Shown piece by piece: positions 10,314-18,936 of a stretch of DNA of 64,000 bases; within the stretch, counting starts at the first letter, position 1, and each line of letters opens with the position of its first letter. Source of the stretch: Streptomyces sp. NL15-2K (lineage in GTDB: Bacteria; Actinomycetota; Actinomycetes; Streptomycetales; Streptomycetaceae). The translations under genes were made by a program, and so were the position numbers. Below the pieces are notes generated by a model. The model made no database searches, was not told the origin of the DNA, and worked only from the letters and a program-made list of their open reading frames with translations. The stretch is from assembly GCF_030551255.1 (NCBI RefSeq), contig NZ_CP130630.1, positions 1,364,001 to 1,428,000 on the forward strand. Reading direction: 5' to 3'.

Positions 10314-11753
10314 ATGAGCACAACAGCCCAGATCGGCGTCACGGGGCTCGCGGTCATGGGCCGCAACCTCGCCCGCAACTTCGCGCGCAACGGCTACACC
10401 GTCGCGGTGCACAACCGGACGGCGTCGCGGACGCACGCCCTGGTGGAGGAGTTCGGGAGCGAGGGCGACTTCATCGCGGCCGAGACCGCAAAGGATTTCG
10501 TGGCGGCGCTGGAGCGGCCGCGCCGCCTGGTCGTCATGGTGAAGGCCGGTGAACCGACCGACGCGGTGATCGAGGAGTTCGCGCCGCTGCTGGAGCCCGG
10601 CGACATGATCATCGACGGGGGCAACGCGCACTTCGCGGACACCCGGCGCCGCGAGCGCGAACTGCGCGAACGGGGCATCCACTTCGTCGGCATGGGCGTC
10701 TCGGGCGGCGAGGAGGGCGCGCTGCACGGGCCGAGCATCATGCCGGGCGGTCCCGTCGAGTCGTACGACTCGCTCGGGCCGATGCTGGAGAAGATCTCCG
10801 CCAAGGCGGCGGACGGGACGCCGTGTGTGACGCACGTCGGTCCGGACGGTGCCGGGCACTTCGTGAAGATGGTGCACAACGGCATCGAGTACGCCGACAT
10901 GCAGCTGATCGGTGAGGCGTACCAGCTGCTGCGGGACGTCGCCGGGTACACGCCCGCCCAGATCGCGGACATCTTCCGCACCTGGAACACGGGCCGGCTC
11001 GACTCGTACCTGATCGAGATCACGGCAGAGGTGCTGTCGCACGTGGACGCGGCGACCGGCAAGCCGTTCGTGGACGTGGTGGTGGACCAGGCGGAGCAGA
11101 AGGGCACGGGCCGCTGGACCGTCCAGATCGCCCTCGACCTGGGCGTGCCGGTGTCCGGGATCGCGGAGGCGGTCTTCGCCCGCTCCCTGTCCGGGCACGC
11201 GGCCCTGCGGGAGGCCTCGCGCGGGCTGGCCGGGCCGAAGGCCCTGCCGCTGACCGAGACCGAGGCCGGTGCCTTCGCCGACCGGGTGGAGCAGGCGCTG
11301 TACGCCTCGAAGATCGTGTCGTACACGCAGGGCTTCCACGAGATCGCCGCGGGCAGCGAGGAGTACGGCTGGGACATCGACCTGGGCGCCGTCTCCGCGA
11401 TCTGGCGCGGCGGCTGCATCATCCGCGCGGCCTTCCTGGACCGCATCCGCGCCGCGTACGACACCCGGCCGGATCTGCCGAGCCTGCTGTCCGACGAGAC
11501 GTTCGCGCAGGAGATCGCGGCGGCGCAGGACGACTGGCGCGAGGTCCTGATCGCGGCCACCCGCCAGGGCGTCCCGACCCCGGGCTTCGCAGCGGCCCTC
11601 GCGTACTACGACGCCCTGCGCGCCGAGCGGCTGCCCGCCGCGCTGACGCAGGGACAGCGCGACTTCTTCGGCGCACACACCTATCGGCGGACCGACCGGG
11701 ACGGCTCGTTCCACACGCTGTGGGGTGGGGACCGGTCGGAGGTTTCCGCGTAG
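10314..11753 (+). CDS. gnd: 6-phosphogluconate dehydrogenase, decarboxylating
   Basis: A 479-residue, full-length 6PGDH converting 6-phosphogluconate to ribulose-5-phosphate with NADP reduction, the second oxidative step of the pentose phosphate pathway. The N-terminal Rossmann domain has GVTGLAVMGRNLARN and HNRTASRT, whose Arg/Thr residues favour NADP. The substrate pocket shows IDGGNAHFADT, MGVSGGEEGA, GPSIMPGG and HFVKMVHNGIEY (catalytic lysine and binding asparagine). The C-terminal helical domain ends with QRDFFGAHTYRRTD. ATG at 10314 follows AGGAG with an eight-base gap. It is monocistronic, with a hairpin terminator and a duplicated 18-bp element upstream. Confidence 0.96.
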   Translation: MSTTAQIGVTGLAVMGRNLARNFARNGYTVAVHNRTASRTHALVEEFGSEGDFIAAETAKDFVAALERPRRLVVMVKAGEPTDAVIEEFAPLLEPGDMIIDGGNAHFADTRRRERELRERGIHFVGMGVSGGEEGALHGPSIMPGGPVESYDSLGPMLEKISAKAADGTPCVTHVGPDGAGHFVKMVHNGIEYADMQLIGEAYQLLRDVAGYTPAQIADIFRTWNTGRLDSYLIEITAEVLSHVDAATGKPFVDVVVDQAEQKGTGRWTVQIALDLGVPVSGIAEAVFARSLSGHAALREASRGLAGPKALPLTETEAGAFADRVEQALYASKIVSYTQGFHEIAAGSEEYGWDIDLGAVSAIWRGGCIIRAAFLDRIRAAYDTRPDLPSLLSDETFAQEIAAAQDDWREVLIAATRQGVPTPGFAAALAYYDALRAERLPAALTQGQRDFFGAHTYRRTDRDGSFHTLWGGDRSEVSA

Positions 11754-11786
11754 GCGGGGACACGGCGCCGGCTCAGGAGCTTGACG

Positions 11787-11818
11787 CGGCGGTGGGCGAC
11801 CTTGGTCGTCCACCGCCG
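11787..11818 (+). terminator. gnd terminator
   Basis: A 14-bp stem (11787-11800 with 11805-11818) closed by CTTG, with one G-T pair, begins 33 bases past the gnd stop codon and is followed by TTGTGT. Confidence 0.7.
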
Positions 11819-11866
11819 TTGTGTCGCGGTGCAGCGGCACGGACCCGGCGAGCGGCCCGGCTCTCA

Positions 11867-11886
11867 GGCGGGCCCGGCTGCCCGCC
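11867..11886 (-). terminator. Hairpin abutting proline-rich gene
   Basis: GGCGGGC (11867-11873) and GCCCGCC (11880-11886) form a 7-bp stem directly against the stop codon of the proline-rich gene, consistent with its terminator. Confidence 0.45.
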
Positions 11887-12186
11887 TCAGGACAGCGGAG
11901 GTCCCGGTTCCGGGTTCGGGACCGGCTCCGGGCCCGGTGGGATCGGGGACGGGGAGGGCTCGGGGCCCGGTGGGATCGGGGACGGGGAGGGCTCGGGGGT
12001 CGGGCGCGGACCCGGAGGCGGGGACGGCGTCGGCTGTGGCGGCGGCGTCGGCTCCGGTGGGGGTTCCGGGGTCGGGACCGGGTCGGGGTGCGGCTGCGGA
12101 CGCTGGGGATCCGGGTCCGGTGCGGGCCCCGGCCCGGGTCCCGGCGTGGGTCCGGGCTGAACAGGGTCGGGGTAGGGGTTCGTCAT
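11887..12186 (-). CDS. Small proline-rich protein, function unknown
   Basis: A 99-residue protein starting MTNPYPDPVQP, almost entirely Pro with Gly, Glu, Asp, Ser and Gln spacers. It has no signal peptide and no predicted fold. Two copies of a 33-base unit encode SPSPIPPGPEP, so the gene has grown by slippage. What argues for a real gene is the GGAGG five bases before ATG 12186 and the terminator-like hairpin against the stop. Such low-complexity frames also arise by chance in GC-rich DNA; the glycine-rich frame on the other strand shows no ribosome site. The ~185 bp up to the GNAT gene hold no other feature I can see. Confidence 0.5.
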   Translation of the reverse strand: MTNPYPDPVQPGPTPGPGPGPAPDPDPQRPQPHPDPVPTPEPPPEPTPPPQPTPSPPPGPRPTPEPSPSPIPPGPEPSPSPIPPGPEPVPNPEPGPPLS

Positions 12187-12372
12187 GACGTCCTCCGGCC
12201 AGTCGGTCGACGTAGGCTCTGGACTACTCCCACGCGTACCCGACGGCGGCCCCAGCACTCACTCCCCCGCGTGAACCGCCTGGCCCGGGTGGGCTTGTCG
12301 GCGTGCCGCGTCCGCGGTACGGCGCCCGCCTCCTCGATCAGGGACACGGCCGGCTCAGCAGTCGTACGGCTG

Positions 12373-12723
12373 TCAGAACCGGTCAGGATGCTCCGCGAGC
12401 CAGTCCTTCGCCGCCCGCAGCAGCTCCGGGTCGGCCGCCGGGGCCTCGGCGGGGTGGCGCTCGGCCCACTTGACGACGTACGGGCACAGCGGCGCCACGG
12501 CGATGCCCTCGCGTTCGGCCGTTGCGTACAGCTCGCGCGCCAGCGAGCCCGCGATGCCCTTCCCCTCGTGGGCCGGTTCGACGATCGTGTGCACGGGGAC
12601 GAGCGCGCCCTCGGGTGATGCCAGGACGAAGTACTCGATGCGGCCGACGACTTCGCCGCCGCCGATCGCCTCCAGGCGGCCCGCCGCCCGGTCGTCGCGG
12701 ATCTCGATGTCGCTGTCACTCAT
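12373..12723 (-). CDS. GNAT-family N-acetyltransferase, short type
   Basis: A 116-residue protein matching the small stand-alone GCN5-related acetyltransferase type (YjdJ/Gtn10-like). After an acidic N-terminus come GEVVGRIEYFVL and VPVHTIVEPAHEGKGIAGSLARELY. The EGKGIAGSL loop is the acetyl-CoA pyrophosphate-binding motif (Q/RxxGxG/A), and CPYVVKWAERHPAE the conserved C-terminal segment. Acceptor unknown. ATG at 12723 has AGGAG about seven bases upstream; GTG 12729 is less well placed. It lies 57 bp downstream of panD in the same direction and may be co-transcribed with it. Confidence 0.85.
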   Translation of the reverse strand: MSDSDIEIRDDRAAGRLEAIGGGEVVGRIEYFVLASPEGALVPVHTIVEPAHEGKGIAGSLARELYATAEREGIAVAPLCPYVVKWAERHPAEAPAADPELLRAAKDWLAEHPDRF

Positions 12724-12780
12724 GGGCACGCTCCTGATCCGTACGCACGAGGTCGGTGGTCAGGTGTCAGGGCTCAGGGG

Positions 12781-13200
12781 TCAGGCCGGCACCGACTGCG
12801 GGCTGCGCTGCTGGTCCGAGCCCGGCACCGGCTCGGACGGGTCGGCGCCCAGGGCCACGATGCGGTTGCCGTGGTCGACGTGCACGACCCGCGGCTTCAG
12901 CGCCCGTGCCTCGGCGTCGGTCACCTGCGCGTAACTGACGATGATCACCAGATCGCCGGGGTGGACGAGGTGGGCCGCGGCGCCGTTGATCCCGACGACA
13001 CCCGAGCCCCGCTCGCCCTCGATGACGTACGTCTCCAGGCGGGCGCCGTTGGTGATGTCCACGATGTGCACGAGCTCGCCGGGCAGCAGGTCGGCGGCGT
13101 CGAGCAGGTCGGCGTCGATGGTCACCGATCCCACGTAGTGCAGGTCGGCCTGGGTGACGGTGGCGCGGTGGATCTTGGACTTGAACAGAGTACGCAGCAT
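12781..13200 (-). CDS. panD: Aspartate 1-decarboxylase proenzyme
   Basis: A 139-residue PanD, which makes beta-alanine from aspartate for pantothenate and coenzyme A. The proenzyme self-cleaves at Gly24-Ser25 in HYVGSVTID, leaving a pyruvoyl group on Ser25. The sequence starts with the family N-terminus [20 protein letters not shown] and keeps the [17 protein letters not shown] core. The C-terminal ~20 residues after the [12 protein letters not shown] strand are an unconserved extension. ATG at 13200 is preceded by GGGAG. No other pan gene is nearby. The 219 bp to the next gene hold no structure I can name. Confidence 0.96.
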   Translation of the reverse strand: MLRTLFKSKIHRATVTQADLHYVGSVTIDADLLDAADLLPGELVHIVDITNGARLETYVIEGERGSGVVGINGAAAHLVHPGDLVIIVSYAQVTDAEARALKPRVVHVDHGNRIVALGADPSEPVPGSDQQRSPQSVPA

Positions 13201-13419
13201 TCAGCACTCCCTGAATTCGCTCCCTGCCTGCTTTTTGCAGGTCAAGGGCTGTTTGCTCACCCTACAACGGCTCGCTCTCCGGTCAATACCAACCACTCAT
13301 AGTCGGATTCGTGGGCTGCGCTCCCCGCGCCAAACACGGGTCCCGATCCATCCTCACCTGGCATTATGAGGGGCGAACGGAGATCCACCCGTTCTGTGTC
13401 GCAGTGGGGGCGAGAGGTA

Positions 13420-14010
13420 GTGCCACATCAGAATGACGATCTGCAGGCCCTTCACCAGCAGGGCTGGGAGGCCGCGTGTTCTCTCCACCGGCACCTGAGC
13501 AGCGGAGGACAGTTGGCCCCGATCGCCACTCCAGGCGTGCTGCTCGAAGCGGGTGAGATCGCATACGGTGACGTATCGGCGCACTACGCGCGCTTTTATG
13601 CCACGAACGTGACCTACAACCAGCGCTCGGGCTTCTACTTCGGGTCACCGATGTTCGTCGCCGCCGGGCTGGTCGGGGACGCGGTCGTCAACAACAGCGC
13701 CCGCAACCGGGCGCAGGCGATGGCTCAGGCGCAATGGCGCGACTTCTCCCCCTGCCGCGCGATCCTCACCGACCGTCGCATGCTGCTGCACGTCGCTGCC
13801 GAGAACCGTTGGGTGACGCTGCGGCACCACGAGATCATCAGCTTTCTCCCCGTGATCGACCAGTGGGCGCTGTTCACCGACTACCAGCAGTGGGAGCCGA
13901 TGCGGTTGGCCGGGCCGACCGTGCCATGGTTCACCGCCGCGACGATCTCCGTGCTCAACCGGGGCCGGTCCGAGTACCAGCAGCTTCCTCCACTGCCTCT
14001 GCCGGACTGA
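13420..14010 (+). CDS. Conserved hypothetical protein
   Basis: I do not recognise the family. The predicted 196-residue soluble protein has a helical N-terminus (DDLQALHQQGWEAACSLHRHL) and a central alternating segment. A C-terminal half (CRAILTDRRMLLHV, WVTLRHHEIISFLP, WALFTDYQQWEPMRLAGP) reads like the beta-strands of a bacterial PH/GRAM-type domain; this is only a resemblance. There is no signal peptide or convincing membrane segment. GTG at 13420 has GAGAGG just upstream; an ATG at 13366 is possible but lacks a ribosome site. It converges on the Ser/Thr kinase gene with a short hairpin between. Confidence 0.6.
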   Translation: MPHQNDDLQALHQQGWEAACSLHRHLSSGGQLAPIATPGVLLEAGEIAYGDVSAHYARFYATNVTYNQRSGFYFGSPMFVAAGLVGDAVVNNSARNRAQAMAQAQWRDFSPCRAILTDRRMLLHVAAENRWVTLRHHEIISFLPVIDQWALFTDYQQWEPMRLAGPTVPWFTAATISVLNRGRSEYQQLPPLPLPD

Positions 14011-14019
14011 TCCCCGCAT

Positions 14020-14036
14020 TGTCCAGAACCTGGACA
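14020..14036. terminator. Short hairpin between convergent genes
   Basis: TGTCCAG (14020-14026) and CTGGACA (14030-14036) pair perfectly around AAC in the 41-bp gap between two convergent genes. It would act for both directions. Confidence 0.5.
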
Positions 14037-14051
14037 CTTACGCTCTGTTGG

Positions 14052-15665
14052 TCACTTGCTGCGCTGCAGCGTTCCGGTGTCCTCCGCGCTCTTCACCTTG
14101 TAGCGCAGACTGCCGTCGTCCAAGGGGGTCAGGACGACGTCGACCTCGTCGACGCAGTTCCACGGACTGCTCTCCTTGGTGATTTCCTCTCGGACCTGTA
14201 CCGAATGTCCGGTGTCCATGGTGAGGATCCATCGGCCACTGCACTCCAGCGACGGGTACTCGACGGTGGCCACCTGGTCGCCGATCTTCCCGCCCGTGTA
14301 GTTCGCCTTGATCGAGTAGAGATCGCCGTCCGACTCGCGCACGTTACCGGTCCACTTGCCCTTGTAGTCGGCAGGGGACGCCTTCGGGGACTTCGTAGCC
14401 GAAGCCGCCCCGGAAGCCCCCTGGTTCTCGTTCCCTTTGAGGCCGGGAAGTGCCACGGCCAGGACGATGGCGAGTACGGCGATGGCGGCCACGGTGAGCA
14501 GCACGGCGCCGACCCGGCTCTTGCGGCGGCCGCCCGGCTGGAAGCCGCCCGGTACGGGCGGCATCGGCGGTGTGGTCACCGTTATCCGTGGTGTCGGCAT
14601 CTGCGGCATGGGTGTCGGCGTCGGCGTGGGTACCGGGGGCATCGGTGCCGGCGTCGGAGTGCCCGGCGGCGGAGACGGGACATTCCCGCCCAGCACGGTC
14701 GGCAGGGCGTGCACGTCGTCCCCGCCCCTGCCCGCGGCCGGATTGTCAACCTGGGTCGGCGGCGGCGGCCCCTCGAGGTCGAGGAGACTGGAGGCGTGCC
14801 GGCCGAGCTCCGCTACCAGGGCGCCCGGAAGCCACGCGTCCGAGGTGGCGTCCGCCGTGACCGCCTCTGCCGTCGCCACGATCTCGGCCAGCGGAATCCG
14901 GTCCTCGGGCCGCTTGGCGAGGCACCGCCCCACGAACTCGGCCAGCGGCTCGGGCATCCCCTCCAGGTCCGGGTCGTCCTCGGTCACCCGCAGCATGATC
15001 GCGTGGACGCCGCTGTCCGGGCCACCGAATGCCTGTCGGCCCGTAGCGGCGAACACCAGCACCAGGCCGAGGCTGAACACGTCGCTCAGCCCGGTGATCT
15101 CGCTGCCCAGGATCTGCTCGGGCGACATGTACCCCGGAGAGCCGACCATCGCACCCGTGCGGGTCAGCACGCTGGAGTCCGCCGCGCGGGCGACACCGAA
15201 GTCGATCACCCGGGGACCATTGATCGTCAGCATGACGTTCGACGGCTTCAGGTCCCGGTGCACCAGCCCGCAGCCGTGGATGCTCTGCAGCGCACGCGCC
15301 AGACCGGCGGCCAGGTGCCACACCGACCGCTCCGGCAGCGGCCCGCAGATCTCGGTCACCGCCTGGTGGAGTGTGGGGCCGGCGACGTACCCGGTGGCGA
15401 CCCAGGGCGTGTCCGCCTCGGTGTCGGCGTCCAGGACCGGAGCCGTCCACTCCCCGCCCACCCGCCGCGCCGCGGCCACCTCCGCGCGGAACCGGCGGCG
15501 GAACTCCGCGTCGTACGCCAACTGCGGATGGACCAGCTTCACGGCGACCGTGCGCCCCCGCTGCGACCGCCCGAGGAACACCTGCCCCATGCCCCCGGCC
15601 CCGAGCCGTCGGAGCAATCGGTAGTCCCCGACCTGCGTGGGATCGCCGGGCCGCAAGTTCTCCAT
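14052..15665 (-). CDS. Transmembrane Ser/Thr protein kinase (PASTA-less)
   Basis: A 537-residue Hanks-type kinase. The kinase domain spans residues ~15-275 with P-loop LGAGGMGQVFLG, lysine K43 (AVKLV), catalytic loop HRDLKPSN (D138) and DFG at 155-157, so it should be active. A Pro/Thr-rich juxtamembrane linker with repeated PTPTP and MPPVP units leads to one transmembrane helix near 385-407. An extracellular ~130-residue domain follows (YKGKWTGNVRESDGDLYS to LRYKVKSAEDTGTLQR). It lacks PASTA repeats and may sense a ligand or cell-wall state. ATG at 15665 has only a weak GGGG upstream. No substrate gene is evident beside it. Confidence 0.93.
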   Translation of the reverse strand: MENLRPGDPTQVGDYRLLRRLGAGGMGQVFLGRSQRGRTVAVKLVHPQLAYDAEFRRRFRAEVAAARRVGGEWTAPVLDADTEADTPWVATGYVAGPTLHQAVTEICGPLPERSVWHLAAGLARALQSIHGCGLVHRDLKPSNVMLTINGPRVIDFGVARAADSSVLTRTGAMVGSPGYMSPEQILGSEITGLSDVFSLGLVLVFAATGRQAFGGPDSGVHAIMLRVTEDDPDLEGMPEPLAEFVGRCLAKRPEDRIPLAEIVATAEAVTADATSDAWLPGALVAELGRHASSLLDLEGPPPPTQVDNPAAGRGGDDVHALPTVLGGNVPSPPPGTPTPAPMPPVPTPTPTPMPQMPTPRITVTTPPMPPVPGGFQPGGRRKSRVGAVLLTVAAIAVLAIVLAVALPGLKGNENQGASGAASATKSPKASPADYKGKWTGNVRESDGDLYSIKANYTGGKIGDQVATVEYPSLECSGRWILTMDTGHSVQVREEITKESSPWNCVDEVDVVLTPLDDGSLRYKVKSAEDTGTLQRSK

Positions 15666-15691
15666 GATCGTTTCGTCCCCCTGTTTCCCTC

Positions 15692-15707
15692 GTTCGAGGG
15701 CTCGAAC
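15692..15707. promoter_or_regulatory. Palindrome in kinase leader
   Basis: GTTCGAGGGCTCGAAC is a perfect 7+7-bp inverted repeat 27 bases upstream of the kinase start. It has the reverse half-site order of the actinobacterial SOS box, so I do not call it LexA. A regulator site or small hairpin is possible. Confidence 0.4.
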
Positions 15708-15821
15708 TGTCCCGCGCTGAGTGATATGGACCGTTGTGCACCCGGCATCGCCTCAGCGTGGCACTACAGCCCGACGCTCATTACAACATCACCGGTTGCG
15801 TCTGCGGGCGTCACAGGTGGA

Positions 15822-17774
15822 TCACGCCGCGATCGAGCGACCGTCGGCGGGCGGAGGAACCGTCTCACCCGTCGCCTCACCCGTCGCCTTCTCCTGCCCC
15901 GTCGTCTCCCCGGCCCGCTGCGCGAACTGCGTCCGGTACAGCTGCGCGTACCGTCCGCCGAGGGCCAGCAGGTCCTCGTGCGTGCCGCGTTCCACGATCC
16001 GGCCGGACTCGACGACCAGGATCAGGTCCGCCGCACGCACCGTGGACAGCCGGTGCGCGATCACGATCGCCGTCCGGCCCTGAAGTGCCTCGGTGAGCGC
16101 CTCCTGGACGGCGGCCTCCGAGGTGTTGTCCAGGTGGGCGGTGGCCTCGTCGAGGATGACGACGCGCTGGCGGGCCAGCAGCAGGCGGGCGATGGTCATG
16201 CGCTGGCGTTCCCCGCCGGAGAGCCGGTAGCCGCGCTCGCCGACCACCGTGTCGAGGCCGTCGGGCAGGGAGCGTACGAGATCGTCCAGGCGGGAGCGGC
16301 GCAGGGCGTCCCACAGGTCGTCCTCGCTCGCGCCGGGGCGGGCCAGGAGGAGGTTCGCGCGGACGGTGTCGTGGAAGAGGTGGCCGTCCTGGGTGACCAT
16401 GCCGAGGGTGCCGCGCAGTGAGGCGGCGCTCAGGTCGCGGACGTCGACGCCGCCGACGCGGACGGCGCCCTCGTCGACGTCGTACAGCCGCGGCAGCAGC
16501 TGCGCGACCGTCGACTTGCCGGCGCCGGAGGAGCCGACGAGCGCGACCGTCTGCCCGGGTTCGGCACGGAAGGAGACGCCGTGCAGGACCTCGGCGCCGC
16601 CCCGCGTGTCGAGCGACGCCACCTCCTCAAGGGAGGCCAGGGAGACCTTGTCGGCGGACGGGTAGCCGAAGCGGACGTGGTCGAACTCGACGGAGACCGG
16701 GCCGTCGGGGACCTCGCGGGCGTCCGGTTTCTCCTCGATGAGCGGCTCGAGGTCCAGTACTTCGAAGACCCGCTCGAAGCTGACGAGGGCGCTCATCACC
16801 TCGACGCGGGCGCCCGCGAGAGCGGTCAGCGGGGCGTACAGGCGGGTCAGGAGCAGCGCCAGGGCCACGACGGCGCCCGCGTCCAGAGTGCCGCGCAGGG
16901 CGAACCAGCCGCCAAGGCCGTAGACCAGGGCCAGCGCGAGGGCCGACACGAGGGTGAGCGCGGTGATGAAGACGGACTGGGCCACGGCGGTGCGTACGCC
17001 GATGTCCCGCACGCGGCGGGCGCGGGCCGCGAACTCCTCGGACTCCTCCTCCGGGCGGCCGAAGAGCTTGACCAGGGTGGCGCCGGGTGCGGAGAAACGC
17101 TCGGTCATCCGGGTGCCCATCGCCGCGTTCAGCGTCGCCGCCTCCCGCTGCATGCGGGCCATCCGCCTGCCCATGCGCCGGGCCGGGATCACGAACACCG
17201 GCAGCAGCACCAGTGCGAGCAGCGTGATCTGCCAGGAGAGGGTGAGCATGACGGCGAGGGTGAGCAGCAGCGTGACCAGGTTGCTGACCACTCCGGACAG
17301 GGTGTTGCTGAAGGCCCGCTGGGCGCCGATGACGTCGTTGTTGAGACGGGAGACGAGCGCTCCCGTACGAGTGCGTGTGAAGAACGCGACCGGCATCCGC
17401 TGGACATGATCGAACACCGCCGTCCGCAGATCGAGGATGAGCTCCTCCCCCAGCGTCGCCGACAGCCGTCTGCCGAGGATGCCGAGGGCCGCCTCCGCGA
17501 CCGCGATGAGGGCGATGAGCAGGGCCAGCCGTACGACCCTGCCCTCGTCGTCGCCCGACACGATCGCGTCCACGACATTTCCGGCGAGGACGGGCGTGGC
17601 GACGGCGAGCATCGCGGTCAACACGCCGAGCACCACGAAGTACGCCATGCGGCGGCGGTGCGGGCGGGCGAACGTGCCGATGCGGCGCAGTGTGGCGCGG
17701 GCGAAGGGGCGGCGGTCCTGCTCGGCGTTCATGACACTGTGCAGCTGTGTCCAGGCTGTGGTCTCCATACTCAT
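15822..17774 (-). CDS. ABC exporter, fused permease/ATPase (SoxR-type promoter)
   Basis: A 650-residue half-transporter of the MsbA/MDR type. An N-terminal exporter domain has six transmembrane helices between about residues 45 and 320. The ATPase carries Walker A GSSGAGKST, Q-loop MVTQDG, signature LSGGERQ, Walker B RVVILDEATAHLD and the switch histidine in IAHRLS. An insert rich in Leu/Ser/Glu (SLASLEEVASLDTRG) precedes Walker A. It should work as a dimer exporting lipids, antibiotics or redox-active compounds. ATG at 17774 has no ribosome site but lies eight bases after a -10 hexamer, so the message is probably leaderless. A SoxR box in the promoter suggests induction by redox-cycling metabolites such as actinorhodin-like quinones. 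Confidence 0.92.
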   Translation of the reverse strand: MSMETTAWTQLHSVMNAEQDRRPFARATLRRIGTFARPHRRRMAYFVVLGVLTAMLAVATPVLAGNVVDAIVSGDDEGRVVRLALLIALIAVAEAALGILGRRLSATLGEELILDLRTAVFDHVQRMPVAFFTRTRTGALVSRLNNDVIGAQRAFSNTLSGVVSNLVTLLLTLAVMLTLSWQITLLALVLLPVFVIPARRMGRRMARMQREAATLNAAMGTRMTERFSAPGATLVKLFGRPEEESEEFAARARRVRDIGVRTAVAQSVFITALTLVSALALALVYGLGGWFALRGTLDAGAVVALALLLTRLYAPLTALAGARVEVMSALVSFERVFEVLDLEPLIEEKPDAREVPDGPVSVEFDHVRFGYPSADKVSLASLEEVASLDTRGGAEVLHGVSFRAEPGQTVALVGSSGAGKSTVAQLLPRLYDVDEGAVRVGGVDVRDLSAASLRGTLGMVTQDGHLFHDTVRANLLLARPGASEDDLWDALRRSRLDDLVRSLPDGLDTVVGERGYRLSGGERQRMTIARLLLARQRVVILDEATAHLDNTSEAAVQEALTEALQGRTAIVIAHRLSTVRAADLILVVESGRIVERGTHEDLLALGGRYAQLYRTQFAQRAGETTGQEKATGEATGETVPPPADGRSIAA

Positions 17775-17781
17775 GAGAGAG

Positions 17782-17812
17782 ACCGTAGAACCTCAAGCAA
17801 GATTGAGGTCAA
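17782..17812 (-). promoter_or_regulatory. MerR/SoxR-type promoter of ABC exporter
   Basis: On the minus strand TTGACC (17812-17807) and TACGGT (17787-17782) are separated by 19 bases. The spacer region holds the perfect palindrome CCTCAA-N6-TTGAGG (17791-17808). An 18-bp dyad in an over-long 19-bp spacer is the hallmark of MerR-family activation, and the half-sites match the SoxR box known from Streptomyces and E. coli. Transcription would begin at or next to the ATG. Confidence 0.85.
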
Positions 17813-17837
17813 CTGGCAGGTCAACCTTGAGGTCGAC
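17806..17837. repeat. Three AGGTCRAC direct repeats at 12-bp spacing
   Basis: AGGTCAAC at 17806 and 17818 and AGGTCGAC at 17830 recur every 12 bases between the divergent ABC exporter and the membrane protein, next to the SoxR-type box. The regular spacing suggests a second regulator binding on one face, possibly acting on the rightward gene. Confidence 0.45.
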
Positions 17838-17852
17838 TCCGAAAAGGACCCG

Positions 17853-18899
17853 ATGACCGTACGTAAGCCCCTGGCCCCGCTTCCGCAACCCGCAGTTGGC
17901 ACGGGGTGGGAACCCTCTTCCGGTGTGACAGCGGTACAACTCCCCGAGCGACGAGTCCCCCGTCGCGTCCCGATCCACCGGATACGCCAGGTTCTGTGTC
18001 TGCTTCCGCTCGTGCTCGTCGCCGTGGTCGCGGTACGGCACCGGTCCGTGCTCGCCGAGGGCTTCCGGCACCTCGCGCACGCCCAATGGCCATGGCTGCT
18101 GGCCGCGGTCGGCGCCACCTGTCTGACCTGGGTGGCCGCCGCCGTCACCCGGCAGGGTGCCGTCGTCGAGCCGCTGCCCAAACGGCGGCTGCTGGCCACG
18201 CAGTTCGCGGCGGGCGCGGCCAACCACCTGCTGCCGACGGGTCTGGGCGCGGGCGCGGTCAACCTGCGGTTCATGACGGTGTGCGGGCTTCCGCTCGCCC
18301 GATCCTCGGCCGCGCTCGCGCTGTACCTGCTGGCGGAGTCGATCGGCCGGCTGGGCCTGCTGGCCGTGCTGCTGGTCGCCTTCCCGCACGCGCTGCGGAT
18401 CGGCACGCTCCTCCCGGACGGGGCGGTCGGCCCTCTGCTGTGGGGCCTCGGAGTGGCGCTGGTCGTGGCCGCGGGGGCGCTCGCGTTGGTGCGCCGACTG
18501 CGGACGGCTGTGTTCTCCTTCCTGCGGACCGCGCTGAGCGAGGCACGTTCGGTGCACACCCGGCCGTCCCGGGCGCTCGCCCTGTGGGGCGGTTCCCTCG
18601 CCTTCCCCGCGTTGCAGGCCGCCGGGTTGGTCCTGGTCGGTCGGGCGCTGGGGCTGTCCGTGCCGCCGGCGCACATGGCGCTCGCCTATCTGGCGGCGAC
18701 GGTCGCCGTCGCGCTCGTGCCCACCCCGGGCGGGCTCGGTTCGGTCGAGACGGCGCTGGTCGTGGCGCTGGTGGCGGCGGGCGGCCCGGTGGCCGTGGCC
18801 ACGGCCGTGGTCCTCGCCTACCGGATCATCACCGTGTGGGTCCCGCTGGTGCCGGGGGCGTTGACGCTCGGTGCGCTGGTACGGCTGAAGGTGATCTGA
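17853..18899 (+). CDS. UPF0104 / lysylphosphatidylglycerol synthase TM-region family protein
   Basis: A 348-residue integral membrane protein of the AglD/MprF flippase-like (UPF0104) family with about eight to nine hydrophobic helices after a ~45-residue polar N-terminus. The family signatures are ANHLLPTGLGAGAVNLRF and VPTPGGLGSVETALV, both in helix-loop positions. The soluble aminoacyl-transferase half of MprF is absent, so lysyl-lipid synthesis is not expected. Lipid transport or flipping is the usual suggestion for such stand-alone halves. ATG at 17853 follows GGA weakly. It is divergent from the SoxR-type ABC exporter over 78 bp and may respond to the same signals. Confidence 0.82.
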   Translation: MTVRKPLAPLPQPAVGTGWEPSSGVTAVQLPERRVPRRVPIHRIRQVLCLLPLVLVAVVAVRHRSVLAEGFRHLAHAQWPWLLAAVGATCLTWVAAAVTRQGAVVEPLPKRRLLATQFAAGAANHLLPTGLGAGAVNLRFMTVCGLPLARSSAALALYLLAESIGRLGLLAVLLVAFPHALRIGTLLPDGAVGPLLWGLGVALVVAAGALALVRRLRTAVFSFLRTALSEARSVHTRPSRALALWGGSLAFPALQAAGLVLVGRALGLSVPPAHMALAYLAATVAVALVPTPGGLGSVETALVVALVAAGGPVAVATAVVLAYRIITVWVPLVPGALTLGALVRLKVI

Positions 18900-18936
18900 G
18901 CCGCCAACAGGCCGCCGACAGGCCGCCGACCGGTAC

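Noticed and set aside
15692..15707. SOS box for the kinase
   Set aside because: Half-sites are in the reverse order (GTTCG...CGAAC) and the spacing is wrong for LexA.
17806..17837. PHO box direct repeats
   Set aside because: Units are AGGTCAAC at 12-bp period, not the 11-bp GTTCACC repeats bound by PhoP.
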